From: a virus
Reading direction: 5' to 3' (one strand)
IMG/VR virus record: IMGVR_UViG_3300035670_010555
Coordinates: 62,001 to 126,000 of that record
Length of the DNA: 64,000 nt
The notes under the pieces are model-generated. The model saw nothing but the letters and a program-made list of their open reading frames with translations. It made no database searches and had not been told where the DNA came from. The stretch's first letter is position 1. Each line of letters begins with the position of its first letter. The translations under genes were made by a program, and so were the position numbers. This document shows, piece by piece, positions 14,314-23,660 of this stretch.

Positions 14314-15935
14314 TAACTGTAGGATATTCGACTAGAGAATCTAAACCTGAATTTATAGAGTATCTTAGAAAAAGTTCGGGGTTCAAAAAACTCGAAGTCA
14401 TTGAAAAAGTAAATGACGGTAAAAAGTCTCTTGCTCAAGTTTATAATGAAATACTATCTGAGTCAAAAACCGACATAGTTCTTCTTTGTCACGATGACAT
14501 TTATTTTGACACCCCCGCTTGGTACAGTAAACTCCTTAAACATTTCGAAAAAACTGATTTCGGGATTATAGGAATGGCTGGGACAACATCGATGCCTGCA
14601 GGTGGAATGTGGTGGGAAAATAGGAAAAGAATGGTTGGTATTGTTAATCATGAAAAGGATGGAAAAAAATGGGAATCAAAGTATGCGGATGCTGTTGGTA
14701 ATACGGTTCATGAAACGGTTATTGTAGATGGTTTATTTATTGCCGTACATAAAAAAAGAATTAAGAGGTCATTCAATGAAGAGTTTAATGGGTTTCACTT
14801 CTATGACATTCCATTCTGTTTCGAAAATCATTTGGAAGGTGTGAAAGTTGGCGTTATCACTAATATTAGAATGACTCACAAGTCAATTGGAGAAACTAAT
14901 GAACAATGGGAAGAGAACCGTAAAATCTTTGCGGAAAAGTACAAATCTTATCTACCACTTAAATTACCTATCGACTCAAACAAAAGACTTAAAGTTTTAA
15001 TCAGTTGTTTGTTCTTTAGAACATTCACAGGTTCAGAATTATATGTTTATGAGTTGGCTAAAAACTTAATGAAACAAAACTGCGATGTGACAGTAGTATC
15101 ACAAATTGGAGGTCCACTAACTGACTTGGCGAAAAAACAAGGTATCAAATGTGTTCCATTTGAGCAAGCACCAGGTTTCAAATTAGGTGACGGTAAATGG
15201 GGAGTTCAAACTGAGAATGGGATACAAACATCCCAACCGAATGTCATGTATCGTATAGGTCAAGTTAATTTTGATATTATTCATATGCAACATAAACCTG
15301 TTGCAGAAAGAATGATTCAGTTTTATCCTGAAATAGATAAGATATATTCAATACACTCTGAAGTGATAGAATTGGAAGACCCAATCAAACATGAATCGAT
15401 TAAGAAATACATCGCTATCAGACCTGAAATAAAAGAACATATTGTTGATAAGTTTGAAATCGACGAAAATATGGTTGAAGTAATATATAATCCTGTAGAT
15501 AAAGAAAAATTCAAATCCAAATCAGTAAAGGAAGAGAACTATGTGTTATTTGTTGGAACAATAGATTATCTACGCAAAGAAACAATTATGGATTTAATTG
15601 ACTATACCGTAGATAATGGTAAAGAACTTTGGTTAGTCGGTGAAGACAAGTCAAACTATCTTCCACAAATATTAACCAATTCTCACGTTAAACATTTTCC
15701 TCCAACATGGAATGTTGAGTCATATGTTCAAAAATGTTCCGAAACTGCGGGTATTCAATTAGGCCGTACAACTATAGAAGGATGGATGTGCGGAAAACCA
15801 AGTTGGATTTACAAAGTTGATTCGGGAGGATTTATTCTTTCCAAAGAAAAGTTTAATCCTCCATCAGATATAGAAAAATATTATTCTGTAAATGTTGCAA
15901 CACAAATAATAGGAGAATATAAAAAAGTATTATAA
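14310..15935 (+). CDS. GT2-GT4 fusion glycosyltransferase
   Basis: 541 residues in two domains. Residues 1-225 resemble the PF13712-type GT-A domain: VGYSTRES start, LLCHDDIYF near 50-58 as the acidic sugar-nucleotide site, and FNGFHFYDIPFCF. From about 230 a GT-B domain starts (LKVLISCLFFRTFTGSELYV), with YNPVDKEKF near 390 and a C-terminal VGTIDYLRKE. The final block (TIEGWMCGKPSWIY) is the GT4 nucleotide-sugar helix. Two catalytic units in one chain suggest consecutive sugar additions. ATGATAA overlap with dut and TAATG overlap with the next gene. Confidence 0.8.
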   Translation: MITVGYSTRESKPEFIEYLRKSSGFKKLEVIEKVNDGKKSLAQVYNEILSESKTDIVLLCHDDIYFDTPAWYSKLLKHFEKTDFGIIGMAGTTSMPAGGMWWENRKRMVGIVNHEKDGKKWESKYADAVGNTVHETVIVDGLFIAVHKKRIKRSFNEEFNGFHFYDIPFCFENHLEGVKVGVITNIRMTHKSIGETNEQWEENRKIFAEKYKSYLPLKLPIDSNKRLKVLISCLFFRTFTGSELYVYELAKNLMKQNCDVTVVSQIGGPLTDLAKKQGIKCVPFEQAPGFKLGDGKWGVQTENGIQTSQPNVMYRIGQVNFDIIHMQHKPVAERMIQFYPEIDKIYSIHSEVIELEDPIKHESIKKYIAIRPEIKEHIVDKFEIDENMVEVIYNPVDKEKFKSKSVKEENYVLFVGTIDYLRKETIMDLIDYTVDNGKELWLVGEDKSNYLPQILTNSHVKHFPPTWNVESYVQKCSETAGIQLGRTTIEGWMCGKPSWIYKVDSGGFILSKEKFNPPSDIEKYYSVNVATQIIGEYKKVL

Positions 15936-17092
15936 TGAAAATAGGTATCATAGGAGCCGGAAGATTAGGTCTTTCATTTGCTCTTTTGTGTAAAAAGGCG
16001 GGATATGATGTAATTGTTTCAGATAAACGTGAAGACTATGTTTATAATTTGAATCAGAATATTTGTAAAACAAATGAACCATTGATTCAAAAAATGTTGT
16101 TTGAACTTAATAGTTTTAGCGCAACTACAAACAATGTTGAAATTATTGAAAATTCCGACATTATATTCACCTTTGTTTCAACTCCTTCCACTACTGAAGG
16201 GAATTATGATACTTCCGCAATCTTCGAAGTTGCAAACGATTTTTTTGAAGCATCCAAATTAGATATTTCAATCTTCAATAAAAAATTTGTTATTGGTAGT
16301 ACAACAAATCCTGGTGATGTTGAACAAATTCAAAATAAACTTTCTATGTTTAGCATTCAAGTATCTTATAACCCACAGACTGTTGAGGATGGGGAAATGA
16401 TTAAAGGAATTCAAGAATCAGATATAATTTTGATTGGGACCGAATATCAAGAGTTAGGAAATGAATTAGTTCAAATTTATAGTCAAATTCAAACTACTCC
16501 TGTCAATGCTCATATTATGTCTTCAAAAGCTGTTGAGATTACCAAACTCGGTATCAATAGTTTTATTACAAATAAAATGACTTTTGCAAATATGATGGGG
16601 GATATCTTAACAAAGTCAAATTTATTAAATGAAGTTGATTCTGTTTTGAATGCAATCGGAGGAGATAGTCGAATTGGAAAAAAACATATGAAATACGGGT
16701 TTGGATTCGGGGGGGAATATCTACCAAAAGACAATCGAACTTTAAGTCATTATGTTAATGAACTTGATTTGAAACAAAATCTACCTTTAACAGTTGACGA
16801 ATTTAATAATGAACATTCTAATTTTCTCAAAAACTTTTTCATTCAAAAAAATCCTGACAAAAGTATTCCATTTGTTATGAACTATCTAACACATAGAAAA
16901 GGAACGGATATTTTGGAAGAGTCACAACAATTAAAATTGTGTTTGGCTTTACTGGAAGAGGGATATTACTTAAATGTAATTGAGTCGGATTCTATCATAA
17001 AACAATTATTATATTTAGGAGAACAATTCGATGGAAAATTGAAATTTTATAAACAAGGGGCTTTTCCTGAAGGATATGTAATAAACTTATGA
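15935..17092 (+). CDS. UDP-glucose/GDP-mannose dehydrogenase family protein lacking catalytic Cys
   Basis: 385 residues. The N-terminus is a Rossmann NAD site (IGIIGAGRLGLS), followed by IIFTFVSTPSTTEGNYD and a TTNPGD loop, both typical of this family. K-A-V-E-I-T-K-L-G-I-N-S is the central helix. The usual GGxCxPKD active site reads GFGGEYLPKD, with Glu261-Tyr262 where the catalytic cysteine should be. The reading is unambiguous at the DNA level. Normal four-electron oxidation of a sugar nucleotide to a uronate uses this Cys, so the protein probably catalyses another step, only the first oxidation, or a non-catalytic role. Overlaps its neighbours on both sides. Confidence 0.8.
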   Translation: MKIGIIGAGRLGLSFALLCKKAGYDVIVSDKREDYVYNLNQNICKTNEPLIQKMLFELNSFSATTNNVEIIENSDIIFTFVSTPSTTEGNYDTSAIFEVANDFFEASKLDISIFNKKFVIGSTTNPGDVEQIQNKLSMFSIQVSYNPQTVEDGEMIKGIQESDIILIGTEYQELGNELVQIYSQIQTTPVNAHIMSSKAVEITKLGINSFITNKMTFANMMGDILTKSNLLNEVDSVLNAIGGDSRIGKKHMKYGFGFGGEYLPKDNRTLSHYVNELDLKQNLPLTVDEFNNEHSNFLKNFFIQKNPDKSIPFVMNYLTHRKGTDILEESQQLKLCLALLEEGYYLNVIESDSIIKQLLYLGEQFDGKLKFYKQGAFPEGYVINL

Positions 17093-17820
17093 TAATAAAT
17101 TTTGTTGTTTGCGTTTGGAATGCAGAAAAATATATTAAAAATTGTATTAGAACTTTGAAGTCTCAGCAAGATAAAGACTTCAAAGTTTTTATTATTGATG
17201 ACATGTCTACAGATAATACAGTAGAAATTACTAAATCACTTATTGAGGGTGATGAAAGATTTAATTTAATCATCAACACCGAAAAAAAATTTAAGCTAAA
17301 AAATTTAGATGAATTAATTCCAACATTTGATGATGACGATATTGTTATTGAATTAGATGGTGACGATTTTTTACTAAACACAGATGTCGTATCAGACATT
17401 AGGAGAATCTATTCAGATGGAAAAGTTTGGTTGACTAATGGTTCATTTATGTATTCAAGTGGTAATCAAGGATTCTCAACTAAATGCAATCCTGAAACTA
17501 TTCGAAAAGATGTTTTTACATTTTCCCACTTACGTACTTGGAAATCTTTTTTATGGAAATCAATTCCGAAAGACTATCTCAAAGATGATGATGGAGAATA
17601 TTTCAAATCCGCAGCAGATGTCGCATATACGTTTTCACTTTTAGAATTAGCGGGAGAAGAGAATTATAGATTTTTACCTAAACTATATTACGTTTATAAC
17701 GAACAATCGCCGTACAACGACCATAAACCAGGAAGTGCCACTGGTGGAGGACATCGAGAACAAGAAAGATGTTCAAACATAATACGTAATAAACCAAAAT
17801 TAAAAAAATTAATTAGATGA
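17089..17820 (+). CDS. GT2 family glycosyltransferase
   Basis: 243 residues. A canonical GT2 start (IINFVVCVWNAEKYIKNCI), FIIDDMSTDNTVEI near 35-48, and IVIELDGDDFLL near 85-96, where D-G-D-D is the metal-binding acidic motif. The C-terminal third has the YNEQSPYND loop. There is no membrane segment, so a soluble transferase. It overlaps the previous and next genes by four bases each. Confidence 0.85.
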   Translation: MIINFVVCVWNAEKYIKNCIRTLKSQQDKDFKVFIIDDMSTDNTVEITKSLIEGDERFNLIINTEKKFKLKNLDELIPTFDDDDIVIELDGDDFLLNTDVVSDIRRIYSDGKVWLTNGSFMYSSGNQGFSTKCNPETIRKDVFTFSHLRTWKSFLWKSIPKDYLKDDDGEYFKSAADVAYTFSLLELAGEENYRFLPKLYYVYNEQSPYNDHKPGSATGGGHREQERCSNIIRNKPKLKKLIR

Positions 17821-18635
17821 GTAATTTAATTTCATGTAATTTGATGGGTGGATTGGGAAACCAACTTTTTCAAGCGGCGCACGCTGTCGCTCAAGGAATT
17901 ACACATAATCGGGACGTAGTTTTTGTTCCAAGGTCTTGGACTCCACTACAAGGAAGACAAACTGAAAACTACGTGAATAATATTTTTCGTAATCTTAAAT
18001 TTGTAGATAATATTGATGGGTTTGAAAGAATTGTGGAAGGACCTTGGGAATATAGTGAAGTTCCTGTTAAAGACGGTAATATTGTTTTTGACGGATATTT
18101 TCAAAGTTCGAAAAACTTCAGTCCCCATTTCGATAGAATTCGTAACATTTTTTCCCCCACGGATGAATTTATTTCAGAAATGTTGGAAAAATATCCCGAG
18201 CTAAAACAAGAAAATACAGTTTCACTTCACGTAAGAAAAGGAGATTTCTTAATGAATCCCGATATCCATCCGTCAATTGGCCTTTCATATGTGAAAAGAT
18301 GTTTTGAACTTTTAGGGGAAACAAATCACATATTTGTATTCAGTGACGATAAATCATGGGCGAAAGAAAACCTACAAATGGTTAACTCAACATTTGTGGA
18401 TGAGGAAGATTATAAAGAATTATGGTTAATGTCTTTGTGTAAAAATAACATTATCAGTAATTCATCATTTTCATGGTGGGGTAGTTTTTTGAATAAAAAT
18501 CCTGAAAAGAAAGTTTTTGCGCCTTCAATATGGTTCGGTCCTAGAGGTCCAAGAAATTTCGTGGATATATTCCAACCGGAGTGGACAGTAATAAATGTAG
18601 AATATAAAGACGGTAACTTAGAGTATGTGTCTTAA
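17817..18635 (+). CDS. GT11 alpha-1,2-fucosyltransferase-like
   Basis: 272 residues. Starts with the GT11 signature MGGLGNQLFQAAHA (9-22). HVRKGDF near residue 140 corresponds to the HxRRxDY donor-binding motif (with Lys replacing the second Arg), and NSSFSWWGSFL near 216-226 is the third conserved block. The family transfers L-fucose (or an L-galactose analogue) from the GDP-sugar in alpha-1,2 linkage. A GDP-mannose 4,6-dehydratase and a GDP-mannose 3,5-epimerase in the same operon could provide such donors. ATGA overlap with the GT2 gene. Confidence 0.88.
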   Translation: MSNLISCNLMGGLGNQLFQAAHAVAQGITHNRDVVFVPRSWTPLQGRQTENYVNNIFRNLKFVDNIDGFERIVEGPWEYSEVPVKDGNIVFDGYFQSSKNFSPHFDRIRNIFSPTDEFISEMLEKYPELKQENTVSLHVRKGDFLMNPDIHPSIGLSYVKRCFELLGETNHIFVFSDDKSWAKENLQMVNSTFVDEEDYKELWLMSLCKNNIISNSSFSWWGSFLNKNPEKKVFAPSIWFGPRGPRNFVDIFQPEWTVINVEYKDGNLEYVS

Positions 18636-18650
18636 TCTTAGGAAAAAAGT

Positions 18651-19469
18651 ATGGTAAAAATTAACATGTTATCTAGAAACTTTGCACATGACAAAGGTTC
18701 TACCGCAAATAAAGCTCCACAAACAATCGAATGGTGTTTCAATAGTTACGACAATCCAATTTCAGTATATTTGGATAATGATTTATTCAAAGCAATACAA
18801 GACCACAAAAATGATGGTGGGTCTAAGAAAAAATTTCTTTGGATTATAGAATCTCGTAAATTTGATGGAGGTGCTATCGATAGTATTAAAAATAACTTGG
18901 ACGATGTATTAAATACATTTGAACAAATTTGGACTCATAACGATGAGTTATTATCCCTAAACCCAAAATTCAAATGGACACCAGCTTACGGGAGTTACAT
19001 TAAAGACTTCGGAATTCATCCTAAAACTAAGATGGCGTCAATGATTACTTCAGACAAAAGATGGACTCGTCAGCATGAAGTCCGTCATGATTTTGCAATG
19101 CAAAACAAAGATAAAATCGATGTATATGGTAGAGGTATTAATGAAATCCCGAATAAGGAAATTGGATTAAAGGATTATCGTTTCTCATTTGCAGTAGAAA
19201 ATGATACGTACGACACCTACTTCACTGAAAAAATACTTGATTGTTTTGCCACAGGCACTATACCTATTTACATGGGGACTAAAAAAGTTGTGGACTATTT
19301 TAATACCGATGGAATAATCTTTTTTGAGGGTACATTTGACATTTCACAACTTACAGAAGAACTTTATTTGTCAAAAATTGACGCAGTAAAAGATAACTTT
19401 GAAAGAGTACAAAAATATAGTGTTCTTGACGATTGGATTTTTGAAAATTATTTAACTCACTATGTCTAA
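18651..19469 (+). CDS. GT10 alpha-1,3/4-fucosyltransferase-like
   Basis: 272 residues. The C-terminal half carries the GT10 signature: YRFSFAVENDTYDTYFTEKI followed at once by LDCFATGTIPIYMG (about 178-211), equivalent to the FxxxFENS...YxTEK...PVYxG block. VYGRGINEIP precedes it. GT10 enzymes transfer L-fucose from GDP-fucose to GlcNAc or Glc. The N-terminal part is divergent. It starts 15 bases after the GT11 gene and overlaps the next by 8. A pair of GT10 and GT11 genes side by side suggests a doubly fucosylated, or L-galactosylated, glycan. Confidence 0.85.
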   Translation: MVKINMLSRNFAHDKGSTANKAPQTIEWCFNSYDNPISVYLDNDLFKAIQDHKNDGGSKKKFLWIIESRKFDGGAIDSIKNNLDDVLNTFEQIWTHNDELLSLNPKFKWTPAYGSYIKDFGIHPKTKMASMITSDKRWTRQHEVRHDFAMQNKDKIDVYGRGINEIPNKEIGLKDYRFSFAVENDTYDTYFTEKILDCFATGTIPIYMGTKKVVDYFNTDGIIFFEGTFDISQLTEELYLSKIDAVKDNFERVQKYSVLDDWIFENYLTHYV

Positions 19470-20172
19470 AACTTGTCTTATAAATCAACCTGCAGGAATT
19501 GGAGATGTTCTTTTTCTTCAAAAGTTTGTTGATTTGAAATTATCTGAAGGATTTGAAGTTATATTCCCCGTTAATCCAAACTTAGTTTTTCTTAACGATT
19601 ATATCAGAAAACCGAAATTAAAATTTGTATCAACTGATAGTGAGTTTGTGTATAAAGGACACTTTCACAATAGTCAAATAATTAAAACACCTGATTTTGA
19701 ATTTTACCCATTTAATATTGCGGATAGATTTATTAACGGATCTTGTATGGAAGCTAAATATTCTTTTGCAGGTTTAGATTATCAAAATTGGCAAGACCAT
19801 TTGACGTGGGAAAGAAACACCGAAAAAGAGAATTATATATTCTATGAGGTTTGCAAATTAAAAGATGGTGATAAATATTCTGTTGTATCAAACACATGGG
19901 GGACATTACCACATTCATCCAAGAGAGACATTCAGACAAACCATAATTACCCAACAATATACGTACAATCAATAGATGGATACACTATATTTGATTGGGT
20001 AAAAGTGTTAGAAAATGCAACTGAAATTTATATGATTGACACATCATTCAATTATCTTATCGAGAAGTTAGATTTGAAAGCAGAAAACTTATATTTGTTT
20101 TCTAGATTTACTCCACCTAATTTTTCACATATTATTAATCTATTCAAAAAAAATTGGATTTTACAAAAATAA
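19462..20172 (+). CDS. GT9/heptosyltransferase-like protein (tentative)
   Basis: 236 residues. The start, LINQPAGIGDVLFLQKFVD, resembles the GxGDxLxxTP loop of GT9 heptosyltransferases, and the C-terminal ATEIYMIDTSFNYLIEKL resembles the nucleotide-sugar half of that fold. It is shorter than ordinary GT9 enzymes (about 320-350 residues) and part of the first Rossmann domain may be missing, so the assignment is only probable. It overlaps the GT10 gene by 8 bases and precedes the dehydratase by one. Confidence 0.5.
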   Translation: MSKTCLINQPAGIGDVLFLQKFVDLKLSEGFEVIFPVNPNLVFLNDYIRKPKLKFVSTDSEFVYKGHFHNSQIIKTPDFEFYPFNIADRFINGSCMEAKYSFAGLDYQNWQDHLTWERNTEKENYIFYEVCKLKDGDKYSVVSNTWGTLPHSSKRDIQTNHNYPTIYVQSIDGYTIFDWVKVLENATEIYMIDTSFNYLIEKLDLKAENLYLFSRFTPPNFSHIINLFKKNWILQK

Positions 20173-20173
20173 A

Positions 20174-21157
20174 ATGAAAAAAAAGTTTTTAATCACAGGA
20201 ATCACGGGTTTTGCAGGTCCTAATTTGGCAAAACTATTATTAAAGGAAGGGCATGAAGTACATGGTGTTATTCGTTGTCCCAACGGTAGACAAACAGATC
20301 TTTTGGACATTTTGACGATGGAAGAATTAGATTCCATAGTTTTTCACAATTTGGATTTAAGAATGTTCAGTAGTGTACAAAGATTGTTTTCGAATAACCA
20401 ATTCAATGGTGTGTTTCATTTGGCTGCACAGTCACATCCACCAACAAGTTTTTTAGACCCAATACTAACGTTCGAAGAAAACGTTTCGGCAAGTATGAAC
20501 ATAATTACATGTTTGGAAAAGACCGAAACCAAATTGATGTTTTGTTCAACATCTGAGGTGTATGGTGATACTTGCAAAGATAGAGGTATTTTGAAGGTTA
20601 CGGACCCACTCACTCCACACAATCCTTACGCAGCATCAAAAGCTGCAATAGATTTATATCTTCAAGAAAGATTTAAGAATGGCTTTGTCAAAGGATTTAT
20701 CACAAGAGCATTTTCACATACTGGTCCTAGAAGAGGGTTTAATTTTTCAATATCCTCAGATGCATATCAAATCGCTAAGATGGTTTTAGGGAAACAAGAA
20801 AAGGTCCTTAGAATCGGAAATCTCAATACTGAGAGAGTTGTTATAGACGTTAGAGATTGTGTAAACGCTTATTATAAGCTAATGATGACTGAAAAATCCA
20901 ATGGAAAAGTTTTTAATATTTGCGGAAAAGATGTTTGTAAAATGCAATATTTTACTGACAAACTAATTGAATCTTCAGGTATCCCGTATGATGAAATCGA
21001 ACAACGGATTGATGAAAAGTTATACCGACCTATTGACATTCAAGTCCAAATTGGTGATTCAACTGAAGTTACAGATATTACAGATTGGAAAATAGAATAT
21101 ACCATAGAACAAACTATGAGTGATTTATTAAATTATTGGATAAACAAATTAAAGTAA
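20174..21157 (+). CDS. gmd: GDP-mannose 4,6-dehydratase-like SDR
   Basis: 327 residues, extended short-chain dehydrogenase. GITGFAGPNLA (8-18) is the NAD(P) loop, FHLAAQSHPPTSF follows the substrate-proximal strand, and STSEVYGD with Y-A-A-S-K around residue 152-156 gives the catalytic Ser/Thr-Tyr-Lys set. ITRAFSHTGPRRG is close to the GMD-type N-H-x-x-P-R-R-G block. The product would be GDP-4-keto-6-deoxy-mannose, precursor of GDP-fucose, GDP-rhamnose and GDP-perosamine. RMD-type reductases share several of these features and remain an alternative. The fucosyltransferase, aminotransferase and acetyltransferase neighbours fit this pathway. Confidence 0.75.
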   Translation: MKKKFLITGITGFAGPNLAKLLLKEGHEVHGVIRCPNGRQTDLLDILTMEELDSIVFHNLDLRMFSSVQRLFSNNQFNGVFHLAAQSHPPTSFLDPILTFEENVSASMNIITCLEKTETKLMFCSTSEVYGDTCKDRGILKVTDPLTPHNPYAASKAAIDLYLQERFKNGFVKGFITRAFSHTGPRRGFNFSISSDAYQIAKMVLGKQEKVLRIGNLNTERVVIDVRDCVNAYYKLMMTEKSNGKVFNICGKDVCKMQYFTDKLIESSGIPYDEIEQRIDEKLYRPIDIQVQIGDSTEVTDITDWKIEYTIEQTMSDLLNYWINKLK

Positions 21158-21158
21158 T

Positions 21159-21542
21159 ATGACACTCATTCCGGTTAGTACAGGTGAATTGATAGACAAA
21201 CTTTCAATACTTTACGTAAAAAAAAATAAAATAACTAACGAGGAAAAATTAGTACTTATAAATAAAGAATTTGAATTACTCTATAATTTATCCTCAGGTT
21301 ATTTGGATTCGAAAGATATCGAAACTTTATATCATCAATTATGTGATATAAATGAAAAACTTTGGAATGTTGAAGATGAATTAAGAATATTAGAAACTAA
21401 AAAATCTTTTAATGATGATTTTGTTGAACTTGCAAGAAAAGTATACTTTACCAACGATGAAAGATTTAGATTAAAAAATAAAATAAACCTTATCACGGAT
21501 TCTGAAATACGTGAAGTAAAAGAATATGTAAAATATCAATAA
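21159..21542 (+). CDS. Small helical protein of sugar clusters (DUF6165-like, tentative)
   Basis: 127 residues. The N-terminus, LIPVSTGELIDKLSILYVKKNKI, resembles small proteins found next to LPS-type glycosyltransferases, and the rest is predicted to be two or three long helices rich in Lys and Glu. No catalytic motif is visible. It sits between the dehydratase and an FkbM methyltransferase with TAATG coupling to the latter. A scaffold or regulatory role in glycan assembly is possible but not shown. Confidence 0.5.
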   Translation: MTLIPVSTGELIDKLSILYVKKNKITNEEKLVLINKEFELLYNLSSGYLDSKDIETLYHQLCDINEKLWNVEDELRILETKKSFNDDFVELARKVYFTNDERFRLKNKINLITDSEIREVKEYVKYQ

Positions 21543-22198
21543 TGAGTTTATTTGGAGCATTTTGGGATAAAGACCCTAATCCTGTTGGTCAAAGTCAATT
21601 CGGTAATAATAAAGGTTTATTTTTTAATCTTAATTGGTATCCAAAAGGGGTATTACACATCGGAGCATGGGATGCTTGGGAAGCAAAACAATACTCACAT
21701 TATTGTGGACCAAATTCAATATTTTTAGAAGCTAATCCAAAATCATATCAAAGGTTCAAAAATGAAATTGAACAATTTGGTCAAAAGATTTTTAATCTTG
21801 CGGCTTGGAATGAGGATGATTTAGAAATGAGCCTTTATTGTCCCCGAAGTAGAGAGGACTCCAGTTCTCTGATTCCACAAGACGGTGATATACTGAAAAC
21901 AAAGACAATAACAATAAAGACATTGTTTGAACGAGAAAATCTAAACTTTTCTGATTATGACTTGTTAAATATTGATACAGAAGGAGCGGAACTCCAAGTT
22001 TTGGAAGGAATCGGTGATAATCTTAAAATGTTCGAATATATTATAATTGAAGTTACTGACTTGGGGTCTGATTTCGACATTAAAGTAAATGATGTTATTT
22101 TATCGAAAGGGTTTACTCACGTCCGAGATAGTGACCATCACAGGAGTTCGATGAATGGAAAAATGTTTTGTGATAAATTGTATAAACGAAATTCATGA
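21542..22198 (+). CDS. FkbM-family methyltransferase (first)
   Basis: 218 residues. VLHIGAWDAWEAKQY is the SAM-binding motif I. IFLEANPKSYQRF is the acidic motif II, and LLNIDTEGAELQVLEGI near 139-155 is the diagnostic FkbM block. FkbM enzymes O-methylate sugars or polyketides using S-adenosylmethionine, so a terminal methyl cap on the phage glycan is plausible. A second FkbM gene lies at 27349-27975. Overlaps both neighbours. Confidence 0.85.
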   Translation: MSLFGAFWDKDPNPVGQSQFGNNKGLFFNLNWYPKGVLHIGAWDAWEAKQYSHYCGPNSIFLEANPKSYQRFKNEIEQFGQKIFNLAAWNEDDLEMSLYCPRSREDSSSLIPQDGDILKTKTITIKTLFERENLNFSDYDLLNIDTEGAELQVLEGIGDNLKMFEYIIIEVTDLGSDFDIKVNDVILSKGFTHVRDSDHHRSSMNGKMFCDKLYKRNS

Positions 22199-23025
22199 AA
22201 AGTTCAGTAATATTATCATCACGGAACGATAACTATGGGGGTAATCTTCACAAAAGAACAACCATGGCGTTAACCTCATTAATTGAAAACCATGATGAAG
22301 TGATTTTTGTTGATTGGAAAACTGTTAATGGTGATGGAGTTATTTCAAATATCAAACATAATATACCTCACACTAAAAAATTAAAATCCATTCAAGTTTC
22401 TAAAGATTTATTAAAATCAAAATATCCTAATATTGCAAATTATACAATAATTGAATCAATTGGGAGAAATATTGGGGTACGTAGGGCGCAAAATGAATAT
22501 ATAGTGTCAACAAATATAGATATTGTATCAACCCCTTTAGATTTTAATACTTTAGACGTTAATTCATTTTACACAGTATCTAGACGAGATGTTAATGAAT
22601 CCCTTCATCTTTCTTTTGAAAATTACCAATCTCTATATTCTCATTTGATTTCAAACAAAGATTCTTTTTCCCCAAAAGAAAAAATATCCAACGAAAATGA
22701 CCGTTGGTCCTTAATCATTTGCCCAGGTGATTATCAAATTGGACATAGAGATATTTGGTATAAAATGAAAGGGTTTGAGGAGTCCGTTTTGTTTGGATGT
22801 GGGATTGATACAAACGTGATGAAAAAAGCGTCGTGGTATTCAGAACTGAAAGTTTTAGAACATTACATATTTCATCTTAATCATGGAAAACATTCACAAA
22901 GAGATGATGATGAAACCATACCTCCAATGTCAGATCAAAATAGTATAATAAAAGATTTTATTGAAACAACTAATTCTGAAAATTGGGGGATGTTCAATGA
23001 AGATTTACCAATTGAAATAATATGA
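22195..23025 (+). CDS. GT-A glycosyltransferase, galactosyltransferase-C-like
   Basis: 276 residues. The N-terminus SSVILSSRNDNYGGNLH and a VSTNIDIVST segment near residue 102 (N-I-D as the DxD equivalent) indicate a GT-A fold. The later GDYQIGHRDIWYKMKGFEES followed by FGCGIDTNVMKKA matches the C-terminal acceptor-binding block of GT7/GT27-like enzymes. ATGA overlaps at both ends. Donor unknown. Confidence 0.7.
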   Translation: MKSSVILSSRNDNYGGNLHKRTTMALTSLIENHDEVIFVDWKTVNGDGVISNIKHNIPHTKKLKSIQVSKDLLKSKYPNIANYTIIESIGRNIGVRRAQNEYIVSTNIDIVSTPLDFNTLDVNSFYTVSRRDVNESLHLSFENYQSLYSHLISNKDSFSPKEKISNENDRWSLIICPGDYQIGHRDIWYKMKGFEESVLFGCGIDTNVMKKASWYSELKVLEHYIFHLNHGKHSQRDDDETIPPMSDQNSIIKDFIETTNSENWGMFNEDLPIEII

Positions 23026-23660
23026 GTGTATCAAAGTCAATTTTAATTATCGGAGGGTCAGCGGGAGCAAAAATCGCCACAAATATATTTAAGATGACTC
23101 ACCCACATCACATACTATATTATGTTGAATGTTATGCCGATGAAATCCAAACAAACAGATTATATACCACTGTTGAAAAATCTTTAGACCATATCAATGT
23201 TCCGAATGTAGATTATTTCATTGCGACTGGAGATAATGAAAAAAGAAAAGAACATTACAAACTTATTAAAGGGTACACAAAGAAAGAGCCCCTGAACTGT
23301 ATTCATCCAATGGCGGTTGTTGAAACCAAAAGAATCGGTCATGGGAATTTAGTTTGCCCAAAGGCCGTTATCCATATTGATTCGGTAATAGGTAATTGTA
23401 CTATCATTAATACTTCATCAATTATTGAACACGATTGTTATGTGGGAGATTTTTCACAAATTTCTCCGAATACAACAGTTTGCGGATACGTTAAAATTGG
23501 AAATAATTGTTTCATAAGTGCAGGTAGTACAATAATTCCAAAAATTAGTATTGGTGATAATTCGGTGGTAGCCGCAGGATCGGTGGTAATAGATGATATT
23601 CCATCAGACGTAATGGTTGCAGGAGTGCCATCCAAAATCAAGAAACAACTCAAACAATGA
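23022..23660 (+). CDS. PglD/NeuD-like sugar acetyltransferase
   Basis: 212 residues. A Rossmann-like start (SILIIGGSAGAKIA) is followed by a left-handed beta-helix made of hexapeptide repeats from about residue 100. NTSSIIEHDCYVGDFSQISP near 126-145 contains the His expected to act as general base in PglD-type enzymes (E-H-D-C), and the C-terminal AGVPSKIKK is typical. It N- or O-acetylates nucleotide-activated amino sugars with acetyl-CoA. The DegT aminotransferase follows with an ATGA overlap, the classical gene pair for making an acetamido sugar. Confidence 0.85.
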   Translation: MSVSKSILIIGGSAGAKIATNIFKMTHPHHILYYVECYADEIQTNRLYTTVEKSLDHINVPNVDYFIATGDNEKRKEHYKLIKGYTKKEPLNCIHPMAVVETKRIGHGNLVCPKAVIHIDSVIGNCTIINTSSIIEHDCYVGDFSQISPNTTVCGYVKIGNNCFISAGSTIIPKISIGDNSVVAAGSVVIDDIPSDVMVAGVPSKIKKQLKQ

